54,169 nt of DNA from positions 1-54,169 of the forward strand of contig CAKSGV010000015.1 in NCBI GenBank assembly GCA_934454845.1. Direction: 5' to 3'. Each line of letters starts with the position of its first letter. The first letter of the stretch is position 1. Of this stretch, positions 7,699-15,498 are shown piece by piece. Under the pieces are notes generated by a model. The model did not search any database. It saw only the letters and a list, made by a program, of their open reading frames with translations, and was not told the origin of the DNA. The DNA is from an uncultured Eubacteriales bacterium. Its GTDB lineage: Bacteria > Bacillota > Clostridia > Oscillospirales > Acutalibacteraceae. The position numbers and the translations under genes were made by a program.

Positions 7699-8137
7699 AT
7701 TGCCCACCGGGACAAGACTTCTTATAAGAAAAGCCTGTATTGCCACTTTAACGGAAGAAAATTTTCCTTTTGACGCTGAAATCGAGGTAACTTTGACCGA
7801 TGATGAAACAATAAGGGAACTGAATAAAAATTTCAGAGATACCGACAGATCAACCGATGTTTTATCTTTTCCGCTCGGAGAAAACGGGGTTTATGATACC
7901 AATCCCGAAAGCGGTATGAAAATGCTCGGCGATGTTGTAATTTCCGTAGAACATGCAGTAATGCAGTCTGAACTTTACGGGCACAGTTTAGAAAGAGAAA
8001 TTTCTTTTCTCACCGTTCATTCAATTTTGCATTTGCTCGGTTACGATCATATTAACAGCAAGCTTGAAGAAACTGTTATGAGAGAAAAACAGGATATAAT
8101 TCTCGAAGAATTAGGTCTTGCTATTAATAAGGTATAA
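7655..8137 (+). CDS. ybeY: Endoribonuclease YbeY (rRNA maturation factor)
   Basis: A 160-residue metal-dependent endoribonuclease acting in 16S rRNA maturation and ribosome quality control. The zinc-binding signature HSILHLLGYDH near residues 124-134 is intact, preceded by the STDVLSFPL segment typical of the family. The start is inside the end of phoH (44-base overlap) behind CGGAGGAAAAA, so translation is coupled. It is followed two bases later by era, in the classic phoH-ybeY-era order. Length is normal. Confidence 0.95.
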   Translation: MKTKVNITDKQKKIKLPTGTRLLIRKACIATLTEENFPFDAEIEVTLTDDETIRELNKNFRDTDRSTDVLSFPLGENGVYDTNPESGMKMLGDVVISVEHAVMQSELYGHSLEREISFLTVHSILHLLGYDHINSKLEETVMREKQDIILEELGLAINKV

Positions 8138-8139
8138 TA

Positions 8140-9066
8140 ATGGAAAAATCTGCTTTTATTACTATTCTCGGCAGGGCGAATGTCGGGAAAAGTTCGCTTT
8201 TAAATAAGATAATAGGCCAAAAGGTGGCTATCGTTTCGTCTAAGCCGCAAACTACCAGAACCAGAATTATGGGAATAAAAACAGTCGGTGAGATCCAATA
8301 TGTTTTTATCGATACACCGGGTTTTTTCAAGCCTCATAATCTTCTTGGTGATAATATGGTAAAAGCTGTTAAAAGTTCGCTTGCAGATGTTGACGCAGCA
8401 GTGCTCGTTGTAGACGCGGCGGCAAAATTCAAATTTGATCCTAACTCCATTCCCGCAGCAGAAGCGGAGCTTATCAATAATATAAAAGCTAAAAAGATAC
8501 CTTGTGTCCTTGCAGTAAACAAAATCGATCTTTTAAAAGAAAAAAACGAGATTTTAAAATATATAGATAAATATTCTAAATATTATAATTTTGAAAGTAT
8601 AATTCCCGTTTCAGCCAAAGATGGGATTAACACAGATAAAATTTTATCCGAATTATCTGAATTTGCAAAACCCTCAATGCACTATTTCCCGGACAACGAA
8701 ACGACTGATCAACCCGACAGGATCATAGTAGCCGAAATAATAAGAGAAAAACTTTTAAGAATGCTTAATTCCGAAGTTCCTCACGGAACGGCCGTTGATA
8801 TAGAAAGCTTTTATGAGCGCGACGGAAAATCAGGCGAACCGATTATTGAGATCGGCGCCACTATTATATGCGAGAAAAATTCTCATAAGGGAATTATCAT
8901 AGGAAAAAGCGGAGCGATGCTTAAAAATATCGGAACTTCGGCGCGCCGCGATATCGAAGAATTTTTCGGGACAAAATGCTCGCTGAAGCTCTGGGTAAAG
9001 GTTAAAGAAGACTGGCGCAACAGACAAAACCTTATCCGCAATTTCGGGCTTGATTTTGAAAAATAA
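8140..9066 (+). CDS. era: Ribosome biogenesis GTPase Era
   Basis: A 308-residue GTPase that binds 16S rRNA and assists assembly of the 30S subunit. Visible motifs are G1 (GRANVGKSS, near residue 10), G3 (DTPG), G4 (NKID) and G5-like SAKDG, followed by a C-terminal KH domain with IIGKSGAMLKNIG. Length fits the family. It sits two bases after ybeY and is followed by yqzL and recO, as in Bacillus. No unusual features in the protein. Confidence 0.96.
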   Translation: MEKSAFITILGRANVGKSSLLNKIIGQKVAIVSSKPQTTRTRIMGIKTVGEIQYVFIDTPGFFKPHNLLGDNMVKAVKSSLADVDAAVLVVDAAAKFKFDPNSIPAAEAELINNIKAKKIPCVLAVNKIDLLKEKNEILKYIDKYSKYYNFESIIPVSAKDGINTDKILSELSEFAKPSMHYFPDNETTDQPDRIIVAEIIREKLLRMLNSEVPHGTAVDIESFYERDGKSGEPIIEIGATIICEKNSHKGIIIGKSGAMLKNIGTSARRDIEEFFGTKCSLKLWVKVKEDWRNRQNLIRNFGLDFEK

Positions 9067-9127
9067 TTTTTATAAAACTCTCTTAGAAAGGAAATAATAT
9101 TTATATAAACCTTTCGGAGGGATTTTT

Positions 9128-9286
9128 ACGGATAAAAACAAAAAGTGGCTGAAATTCATTATTTCAGGCAAAGCCGAAGATTATATCAGTTATAAAAACA
9201 CTTTAAATTCGCAGGAAATGGAAAAACGGAGTGAAAACAATGCGCTTTTCGACCGACGCTCTGGTGATAAAGGAAAAAATAGTTAA
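9128..9286 (+). CDS. yqzL: YqzL-like small protein with ACG start
   Basis: A 52-residue frame lying between era and recO, exactly where yqzL lies in Bacillus subtilis. Its beginning, KNKKWLKFIISGKAEDYISY, fits the YqzL pattern W-x2-F-x2-(S/T)G-x2-E-x-Y-x2-(F/Y)K. There is no ATG, GTG or TTG at its start: a strong site CGGAGGG (9116-9121) is followed, six bases later, by ACG at 9128. An in-frame ATT at 9122 is too close to that site. Its last 47 bases overlap recO. YqzL function is unknown. It is either translated from ACG or is a gene that has lost its start; the intact frame and ribosome site favour translation. Confidence 0.6.
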   Translation, partial: TDKNKKWLKFIISGKAEDYISYKNTLNSQEMEKRSENNALFDRRSGDKGKNS

Positions 9287-9980
9287 CGAAAGCGACAGAC
9301 TTGTAACTCTAATGACGCGTGACAGGGGAGTTATAAATGCCTTTGCCGCAGGAGCAAAAGCTATAAAAAGCAAAAAAGGTGCGGCAACCTCGCTTTTAAG
9401 CTTTTCCGACTTTAATATAGAAGAAAAAAACGGAATTTACCGAATAAGAGAAGCGGCAATAAAGCACTGCTTTTTTTCGGTAGGTCAGGATATTTTGGAT
9501 CTTGCTCTTTCGCAGTATTTTTGCGAGATCTGCTTTGTTCTCGGAACATCGGACAGCGACTGTGAGGAATTTTTAAGAATCATACTCAATTCCCTTTATT
9601 TCTTAACTACAAAAAAGAAATCGAACTTCTTTATTAAAACCGTTACTGAGCTGAGGATAGCTTGCGAATGCGGATATAAGCCGGATCTTATCGCCTGCTG
9701 TGAATGCGGAAAATACAGTGAAGACGAGACAGTCTTTTTTAAAATTGACGACGGCGTGCTGTTTTGCCCGGAATGTAAAAGCGGAGAAAATTGCGTAAAA
9801 GTATCGCCTGCCGTTCTTAAAGCTATGAGGCATACTGTTTATTCCGAATTAAATAGGCTTTATTCTTTTGATTTATCTGAAAATGCCGCGCGTGAAATGA
9901 GCAGCATAACCGAAAAATACATAACTTATCAGACCGAACATCATTTCAAAACTCTTGATTTTTACAATAGTTTATTATAG
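9240..9980 (+). CDS. recO: DNA repair protein RecO
   Basis: A recombination mediator of about 246 residues that helps load RecA on single-stranded DNA in the RecFOR pathway. It has the N-terminal OB-fold region (TDALVIKEKIVNESDRLVTL) and the C-terminal zinc-binding cluster CECGYKP...CCECGKY...FCPECK. I place the start at ATG 9240, eight bases after CGGAG; a GTG three codons earlier (9231) is possible but overlaps that site. It follows era and yqzL and precedes mutS2 by ten bases, so it is co-transcribed with them. Confidence 0.93.
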   Translation: MRFSTDALVIKEKIVNESDRLVTLMTRDRGVINAFAAGAKAIKSKKGAATSLLSFSDFNIEEKNGIYRIREAAIKHCFFSVGQDILDLALSQYFCEICFVLGTSDSDCEEFLRIILNSLYFLTTKKKSNFFIKTVTELRIACECGYKPDLIACCECGKYSEDETVFFKIDDGVLFCPECKSGENCVKVSPAVLKAMRHTVYSELNRLYSFDLSENAAREMSSITEKYITYQTEHHFKTLDFYNSLL

Positions 9981-9990
9981 AGAGGAAAAA

Positions 9991-12384
9991 ATGACTTATA
10001 ACATAATCAAACATATGAAGACTCTTGAACTGGATAAAGTTTTATCAAGAGTCTCTGAATTTGCCGTGTGTGACGACGCCGGAAATTTAATTAAAAATAT
10101 TATACCGGAAACTTCTTTTCTTTCCGCAAAGAATGAACTTGATAAAACGGATGAGGCTTACAGGCTCACAGCTTTAAATTCCGCGCCGCCTTTTTCAAAT
10201 TGCAAAAATATTGAAAATGCATTATCAAGGGCAAAAGTGGGCTCCGTTTTACAGCCCGCTGAATTATTGAATATAGCTTCCGTTTTAAAAACCGTTAGAG
10301 AAGTAAAAAAATGGTATGATAACTCGGAACTTAAACCTGATAATTCCGTTTTAAAAGAAAGCTTTGATCAGCTTTATCCTAATAAATATCTCGAAGAAAA
10401 AATCACTTTCACAGTTATTTCCGAAGAGGAAATCAGCGATAACGCTTCCGCCGCTTTAAGCAATATAAGAAATAAAATTAAGCAAAATTCCTCAAAGATT
10501 AGAGAAAGTCTTGATAAAATGATAAAAGGCGCAAATTCGAAATACCTGCAGGAGGCTATCATCACTCAAAGAGAGGGAAGATATGTCGTTCCCGTTAAAG
10601 CAGAATTCAGAAACGCGGTAAGCGGAATTGTTCACGATACCTCTTCAAGCGGCTCCACGGTGTTTATAGAGCCGATAGGAGTAGTTGAAGCAAACAACCA
10701 GATAAGAATATTAAAATCGCAGGAAAAAGCCGAAATAGAAAGAATTTTAAAAGAAATTTCATTGGAAGTTTCTGATTTTTCAGATAATATTTCTTTTTCC
10801 TTTGACAAATTGGTTGAACTTGATGTTTGCTTTGCAAAATCCAAATATGCTTATTTCTTAAATTGTGTTAAACCTGAATTAAATAATGAAAATATAATCG
10901 TTTTAAATAATGCCAGGCATCCGCTTATCGATAAAAATACCGCAGTGCCGATAAGTATTGAAATAGGAAAGGATTTTGACACACTTGTTATAACAGGTCC
11001 TAACACAGGTGGAAAAACCGTTTCTTTAAAAACCGTGGGGCTTTTATCTCTAATGGCAGCATGCGGACTTTTTATACCGGCTTTGGAAAACAGCAAAGTA
11101 GCGGTTTTTGAAAAGGTTTTTGCCGATATCGGCGATGAGCAAAGTATTTCGCAATCGCTTTCAACATTTTCATCGCATATGAAAAATATAGTAAATATTT
11201 TAGAAGAATGCGGCAATTCTTCACTTGTTCTGCTTGATGAGTTATGCTCCGGCACCGATCCTGTTGAGGGCGCGGCTCTTGCAAAAGCCATTCTTTTAAA
11301 ATTATCGGATTTAGGTGCAAAAACCGTATCAACCACGCACTATTCAGAGCTTAAAACCTATGCTCTTGATACTCCGCGTGTTCAAAATGCAGGTTGCGAA
11401 TTTGATATAAATACTTTAAAGCCAACATATAAGCTTGTTTTAGGAACACCCGGCAGATCCAATGCTTTTTTGATTTCAAAAAGACTTGGATTAAGCGATG
11501 AAATTATCGATTCTGCAAAAACACAAGTTAATAATGAATCGGGAAAATTCGAAAGAGTTATTGCAAATCTTGAAGAAGAGCGACAAAAAACTCAAATGCT
11601 TTTAAAAGAAACGGAAAATTTAAAAGCACAACTCAAAGAGGAAAAAAATAAAATTTCCGCCGAGAAAGAAAAACTTGATTTGCAAATCTCCGAACTCACG
11701 GAAAACGCAAGAAAAACTGCTGCACAAATAATTGAAAACGCAAAATACAAATCATCTCAGCTTTTAAATGATCTTGAAGAAAAAAATAAAAAAATCAATT
11801 CTGAAAATGCCGGCAATTTATTCGATAAAGCAAAAAAAGAATATCATGCGGCTATGAAAGAATTTGATGAAATTTCCGATCCAATTACGAGAAACACAAA
11901 AGGCGAAAAGTTAAAATCTGCGCCAAATATCGGAGATAAAGTTTTAATATCTTCTATCAACAGTGAGGGTGAAGTGCTGGATATCGATTTAAAAGGGAAG
12001 CGAGCTTATATTCTATCAGGATCTATCAAACTTTGGGTGAAATATGACGACTTGCTTTTCAAAAAAGCCACCGTCAATCCCAAAAAACAAAAATCGCACA
12101 ATTCCTCCTCTCATGGATTTTCTTCTCAAAATATAATAGTATCTCCTCAAATCGATTTGCGTGGACTTATGGCTGATGAAGCAATGCTTGAGCTTGATAA
12201 ATATATCGATAATGCAAAGCTTGCAGGTCTTGGAGAAGTTACGATTATTCATGGAAAGGGAACCGGTGTTTTAAGAAATTCGGTTAAGCAATTTTTAAAA
12301 TCAAACAAGCATATTGAATCATTTCGCTTGGGAGTGTTTGGAGAAGGAAAAAATGGGGTCACTGTTGCAACTCTGAAAAAATAG
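9991..12384 (+). CDS. mutS2: MutS2 ATPase/nuclease with Smr domain
   Basis: A 797-residue MutS2 homologue. The MutS-type ATPase has Walker A GPNTGGKT (residues 336-343) and Walker B LVLLDELCSGTDP. A charged coiled-coil stretch (roughly residues 520-620) follows, and the C-terminal Smr domain ends with IDLRG and HGKGTGVLR. Bacterial MutS2 suppresses recombination and in Bacillus rescues collided ribosomes; it is not the mismatch repair MutS. The start at 9991 has AGAGAGG at good spacing. It is the last gene of the operon beginning at phoH and is closed by a large terminator. Confidence 0.95.
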   Translation: MTYNIIKHMKTLELDKVLSRVSEFAVCDDAGNLIKNIIPETSFLSAKNELDKTDEAYRLTALNSAPPFSNCKNIENALSRAKVGSVLQPAELLNIASVLKTVREVKKWYDNSELKPDNSVLKESFDQLYPNKYLEEKITFTVISEEEISDNASAALSNIRNKIKQNSSKIRESLDKMIKGANSKYLQEAIITQREGRYVVPVKAEFRNAVSGIVHDTSSSGSTVFIEPIGVVEANNQIRILKSQEKAEIERILKEISLEVSDFSDNISFSFDKLVELDVCFAKSKYAYFLNCVKPELNNENIIVLNNARHPLIDKNTAVPISIEIGKDFDTLVITGPNTGGKTVSLKTVGLLSLMAACGLFIPALENSKVAVFEKVFADIGDEQSISQSLSTFSSHMKNIVNILEECGNSSLVLLDELCSGTDPVEGAALAKAILLKLSDLGAKTVSTTHYSELKTYALDTPRVQNAGCEFDINTLKPTYKLVLGTPGRSNAFLISKRLGLSDEIIDSAKTQVNNESGKFERVIANLEEERQKTQMLLKETENLKAQLKEEKNKISAEKEKLDLQISELTENARKTAAQIIENAKYKSSQLLNDLEEKNKKINSENAGNLFDKAKKEYHAAMKEFDEISDPITRNTKGEKLKSAPNIGDKVLISSINSEGEVLDIDLKGKRAYILSGSIKLWVKYDDLLFKKATVNPKKQKSHNSSSHGFSSQNIIVSPQIDLRGLMADEAMLELDKYIDNAKLAGLGEVTIIHGKGTGVLRNSVKQFLKSNKHIESFRLGVFGEGKNGVTVATLKK

Positions 12385-12408
12385 AAGTAAAGAGGGAAAA
12401 TTATATAG

Positions 12409-12546
12409 TATAAATACAATGAAAGACAGTATGCATACCGTAGAGTGGGAAATCCATGTAAAATTCTTCGGGAAATAAACAAGATAAAGAATATTACTTT
12501 AAAAGAAAAAAATCGATTGGAAAAATATCAAATAATTGATTATTAA
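12409..12546 (+). other. Short open frame after mutS2, no start codon
   Basis: A 45-codon frame (residues begin YKYNERQYAYRRVGNPCKIL) follows mutS2. It looks protein-like, with a basic, Lys/Glu-rich second half, but an in-frame TAG precedes it and no usable start lies in it, although AGAGGG occurs just upstream (12391-12396). It may be a remnant of a small gene or chance. Confidence 0.2.
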
Positions 12547-12548
12547 AT

Positions 12549-12600
12549 AAAATCCGACTGCAAAACCTTCTTTCAAGAAAGTTTTGCAGTCGGATTTTTT
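12549..12600. terminator. Bidirectional terminator between mutS2 and the dehydrogenase gene
   Basis: AAAATCCGACTGCAAAAC and GTTTTGCAGTCGGATTTT form an 18-base perfect stem with T-runs on both strands. Its loop holds a smaller inner stem. It serves the two convergent genes. Confidence 0.9.
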
Positions 12601-13333
12601 ATATAACATATCCTCCGCTGACGGATAATATCTGTCCTGTAATATAATTCGCGTCATCAGAAGCTAAAAATACGACCGATTTTGCTATATCTTCAACAGT
12701 TCCTATTCTGCCTAAAGGTATTTCCTCAACAAATGAATTTAAATCATCTGTTGAAACGGCTTCGTTCATTTTTGTGGCAATTAATCCGGGAGAAACCGCA
12801 TTAACCGTTATTCCGCTGGGAGCAAGTTCTTTTGCAAGAGCTTTTGTTAAACCGTTTACCCCGGCTTTGGCCGCAGAATATGCAACTTCGCAAGACGCCC
12901 CGATTTCTCCCCACATTGATGATATATTTATGATTTTACCGCTTTTTTGATGAATCATAATTTTTGCTGCCTCTTTACAGCATAAATAAGCACCCAAAAG
13001 ATCCACAGAAAAAATATCTTTATATTTTTCTTCTTCAAGGGAAGTGATTGTATCTATATAAGATACTCCCGCATTATTAACAAGCAAATCAATCCTTCCG
13101 AATTTTTCAAGCGCGAAATTCATCATTTCAAACACATCTTTTTTATTTGATACATCGGCTTTAAAAGCATAAGCTTCGCATCCTAACAAGCGCAGGGAAG
13201 AGGAGAGGGCATCGGCTTTGTTCTTATTTTTATTATAGTTTACAATTATATTGTAGCCCTTCGCGGCAAGTGCCTTGCAAACGGCAGAACCTATATCTCC
13301 GGAACCGCCTGTTATAACAGCAGATTTTTTCAT
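12599..13333 (-). CDS. Short-chain dehydrogenase (YmfI/FabG-like)
   Basis: A 244-residue NAD(P)-dependent short-chain dehydrogenase/reductase. The cofactor motif TGGSGDIG (residues 8-15), NNAG and the catalytic Ser...YSAAK are all present. The segment SSMWGEIGASCEVAYSAAK resembles the Bacillus YmfI group (EF-P 5-aminopentanone reductase, which finishes a modification of elongation factor P) more than FabG of fatty-acid synthesis. There is no fatty-acid or efp gene beside it, so the substrate is not settled. It is a single-gene unit, convergent with mutS2. SDR membership is certain; the YmfI assignment is moderate. Confidence 0.85.
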   Translation of the reverse strand: MKKSAVITGGSGDIGSAVCKALAAKGYNIIVNYNKNKNKADALSSSLRLLGCEAYAFKADVSNKKDVFEMMNFALEKFGRIDLLVNNAGVSYIDTITSLEEEKYKDIFSVDLLGAYLCCKEAAKIMIHQKSGKIINISSMWGEIGASCEVAYSAAKAGVNGLTKALAKELAPSGITVNAVSPGLIATKMNEAVSTDDLNSFVEEIPLGRIGTVEDIAKSVVFLASDDANYITGQILSVSGGYVI

Positions 13334-13410
13334 TAAATCACCTTTTAAATTTTTTAATAATTATATCATAAAATTTTAAAAAAACAAATAATAATTTCAC
13401 AATAATTTGG

Positions 13411-13619
13411 GTTAACATAATTCTAACATAAGCATATATTGTGTGGTTTACATAAATAGTTAACATAATTCTTTTTAATTTTAAATTTAACGGTTGACAT
13501 AAAATAAAAAATGTAGTATAAATATATTTACACCGCTGTTTATATTAAAATCATCGTCATTTTTATGTAACCCTTTAAAAACAAAATATATATTTTTTCT
13601 GATTTTGTTAACATAAAAC
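13411..13619. repeat. GTTAACATAA motifs upstream of spoIIM
   Basis: GTTAACATAATTCT occurs twice (13411-13424 and 13459-13472), a third GTTAACATAA is at 13607-13616, and degenerate or reversed copies (GTTTACATAA near 13446; TTATGTAAC near 13563) are nearby. They surround the promoter at 13494. They could be operator sites or chance in AT-rich DNA. Confidence 0.4.
13494..13522 (+). promoter_or_regulatory. Sigma-A-type promoter upstream of spoIIM-xerD
   Basis: TTGACA (13494-13499) and TATAAA (13517-13522) are separated by 17 bases. The leader to the spoIIM start at 13694 would be about 165 bases. The 360-base gap 13334-13693 holds this promoter and the GTTAACATAA motifs, and no gene that I can see. 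Confidence 0.72.
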
Positions 13620-13693
13620 AATACAATTTCATAAAATTTATTCATATCTTGTCCTTTTGGCTCATAGTATTAATCGTCAGGAGGGCAATTATT

Positions 13694-14329
13694 ATGAACA
13701 AGGGCGCACTAATCAATTTCAGAAAATTTAAAGTCAATAAATTTTTTAAGATCAATAAAATCGTTTTTTTAATGTGTTTGCTGTTCGTTATAGGCTTAAT
13801 TATCGGTCTTATTCTTTTAAGCAAAAACAAAGCGATTTTAGCTTTTTCCAAAAAGGTATTTTCCGACTATTTTATTTTAAGGTCAAAAAAATCCTTTTTT
13901 AAAATATTTTTTTCATCATTTTTATCTTCGCTTGTTTTTTTGCTTTTTATTTTTGTTTCGGGCGCTTCGGTGCTTGGAGTTATCACCGTTCCTTTTTTTG
14001 TAACGGCTAAAGGGTTCCTTTTTGGAATTCTCTGCGGGTTTGCTTTTAATTCTTTTTCACTTAAAGGTGTAGCTTTTAACGCTATGATACTGATTCCCGG
14101 ATCAATAATAGGTTTGATATCTTACCTTTTTGCAGCAAAATATTCTGTTATTTTTTCATGCGATTTTATAAAGCTTATTTTTCCAAAAAGCAGACCTATC
14201 AATCTTTTCGGCGGTTTCAGAGATTATACTTATAAATATTTCACTGTTGTTTGCTTTACATTAATTTCTGCATTATCCGATGCCGCAGTAAGTTATTTCT
14301 TTATAAAATTTTTTAATTTCAGCGTTTAA
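13694..14329 (+). CDS. spoIIM: SpoIIM-like stage II sporulation membrane protein
   Basis: A 211-residue polytopic membrane protein with about five hydrophobic segments, a basic N-terminus and the family-like SGASVLGVITVPFFVTAKGFLFGILCG region (split across two membrane segments). SpoIIM forms part of the peptidoglycan-degrading DMP machine that thins the septum and drives engulfment. Gene order supports the call: in Bacillus spoIIM lies next to xerD (ripX), as here. I place the start at ATG 13694 behind CAGGAGGG, 45 bases inside the longest frame. Stop and the following recombinase start are 17 bases apart. Confidence 0.82.
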   Translation: MNKGALINFRKFKVNKFFKINKIVFLMCLLFVIGLIIGLILLSKNKAILAFSKKVFSDYFILRSKKSFFKIFFSSFLSSLVFLLFIFVSGASVLGVITVPFFVTAKGFLFGILCGFAFNSFSLKGVAFNAMILIPGSIIGLISYLFAAKYSVIFSCDFIKLIFPKSRPINLFGGFRDYTYKYFTVVCFTLISALSDAAVSYFFIKFFNFSV

Positions 14330-14346
14330 AAAAGGAGGTGTGATAA

Positions 14347-15234
14347 TTGAATTTTTATACAGACGGATTCAAGGAATACTTAAAGGAAGTCAAAAAAACT
14401 TCTTTAAATACGCTTGACGCTTATATCCGTGATGTCAGCCAATTTATAAGTTATTGCACCTCTAATAATATTTACGATATCGGAAAGATCAACGAAAAAA
14501 CAATTCTTGATTTCCTTAAACACCTTTCCGATATAGGTAAGAGCGAATCTACAAAATCAAGAATAATAGCTTCGCTCAGGTGTTATTTTAAATATCTTAT
14601 ATCATTAAACGTTTTATCCGCCGATCCTTCAAAAGCGGTTAAAATGCATAAATCAACAAGAAAGCTTCCGGATGTTCTAGAAGTAAACGAGATTGTTAAT
14701 TTATTGTCACAAGCAAGCGGTTCGGATTATAAAAGTCTTCGTGACAGAGCTATGCTCGAGCTTCACTATGCCACAGGTATAAAGGTAACGGAGCTGATAG
14801 AATTAAGAGTTTATGATATCAATCTTCAGATCGGTATTTTACATACGCACAGTTCCGGTCACGAAAGAATAATTCCTGTTTATTCCGACGCTGTTAAGCA
14901 CATAGAAGATTATATGAAATATGCAAGACCTGCTATAGTAAACGATGACTCGGAGGACAGGCTGTTTACTAATATGAACGGTAATCCGCTGACAAGACAG
15001 GGCTTTTGGAAAATAATAAAATACTATGCTGATAAGGCGGGTATAAAAAAAGATATCAATCCTCAGACATTGAGGCATTCTTTTGCAACACACTTGCTTG
15101 AAAACGGCGCTCAACTTAAAGATTTAAAAGAATTGCTCGGTCACTCCGATATTGCTTCAACACAAGTTTATGCTCAAGTGGTAAAAAGCAAATATGTCAG
15201 ATCTTATGCAAAATTTCATCCGCTTGCCAAATAA
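14347..15234 (+). CDS. xerD: XerD-like tyrosine recombinase with substituted active site
   Basis: A 295-residue protein with the SAM-like N-terminal DNA-binding domain and the C-terminal tyrosine recombinase fold. LRHSFATHLL, LLGHSD and the nucleophile region TQVYAQV (Y275) are conserved, as are R243 and H266. Three catalytic positions differ: the first Arg (GLRVSEL in XerD) is K146 (GIKVTEL), the His of the HxLR motif is Q240 (NPQTLR), and the beta-hairpin Lys is missing (THSSGHERIIP). Position after spoIIM matches chromosomal xerD, whose product resolves chromosome dimers at dif. The start is TTG behind AAAGGAGGTG. It may be an impaired or re-purposed recombinase. Confidence 0.85.
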   Translation: MNFYTDGFKEYLKEVKKTSLNTLDAYIRDVSQFISYCTSNNIYDIGKINEKTILDFLKHLSDIGKSESTKSRIIASLRCYFKYLISLNVLSADPSKAVKMHKSTRKLPDVLEVNEIVNLLSQASGSDYKSLRDRAMLELHYATGIKVTELIELRVYDINLQIGILHTHSSGHERIIPVYSDAVKHIEDYMKYARPAIVNDDSEDRLFTNMNGNPLTRQGFWKIIKYYADKAGIKKDINPQTLRHSFATHLLENGAQLKDLKELLGHSDIASTQVYAQVVKSKYVRSYAKFHPLAK

Positions 15235-15284
15235 TGCTCACTGTAATAGTAATATAAATTTATATTACTATTACAGTGAGCATT
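15233..15284. repeat. 52-base perfect palindrome overlapping the xerD stop codon
   Basis: Two 26-base arms, beginning AATGCTCACTGTAATAG, are exact reverse complements with no spacer. The first arm starts inside the xerD TAA. No T-run follows, so it is not a standard terminator. Confidence 0.92.
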
Positions 15285-15300
15285 TATATTATGTTCCCTG

Positions 15301-15330
15301 AATTATACAAAATATTCATTTTGTATAATT
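15301..15330. repeat. 30-base palindrome
   Basis: AATTATACAAAAT and ATTTTGTATAATT form a perfect 13-base stem around ATTC, 16 bases after the previous palindrome. Confidence 0.85.
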
Positions 15331-15347
15331 GCATATAGTATTTTGCA

Positions 15348-15370
15348 GGCGGATCACCCCGCCTTTTTAT
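15348..15370 (+). terminator. Intrinsic terminator after spoIIM-xerD
   Basis: GGCGG (15348-15352) pairs with CCGCC (15359-15363) and is followed by TTTTTATTTT. Confidence 0.7.
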
Positions 15371-15375
15371 TTTGC

Positions 15376-15465
15376 AATTACCGCGCCCTTAGGCGCTTAC
15401 AAAATGCCTGTTTTGTTCCGTTGTGCGGTACTACTCCTTCTAAGCACTTTTCCGGAAACAAAAAT
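15376..15465. other. Intergenic stretch of unusual composition
   Basis: More GC-rich than its flanks, with GCGCC...GGCGC and CAAAA...TTTTG inverted pairs. No credible gene; an open frame across it runs through the terminators on both sides. It looks like part of a dispersed intergenic element, but I cannot test that here. Confidence 0.3.
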
Positions 15466-15489
15466 GCAGCAGAATATTTTTTCTGCTGC
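15462..15489 (-). terminator. Terminator of the YitT-family gene
   Basis: On the minus strand GCAGCAG (15489-15483) pairs with CTGCTGC (15472-15466) and is followed by ATTTTTGTTT. Confidence 0.75.
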
Positions 15490-15498
15490 AAAAAAATT

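Noticed and set aside
14347..15234. Tyrosine recombinase as an integrase of a mobile element
   Set aside because: Synteny with spoIIM, normal Xer length and no attachment sites or cargo genes indicate a chromosomal XerD-type gene.
15233..15330. dif site next to xerD
   Set aside because: The palindromes do not fit the 11-6-11 layout or consensus of dif closely enough.
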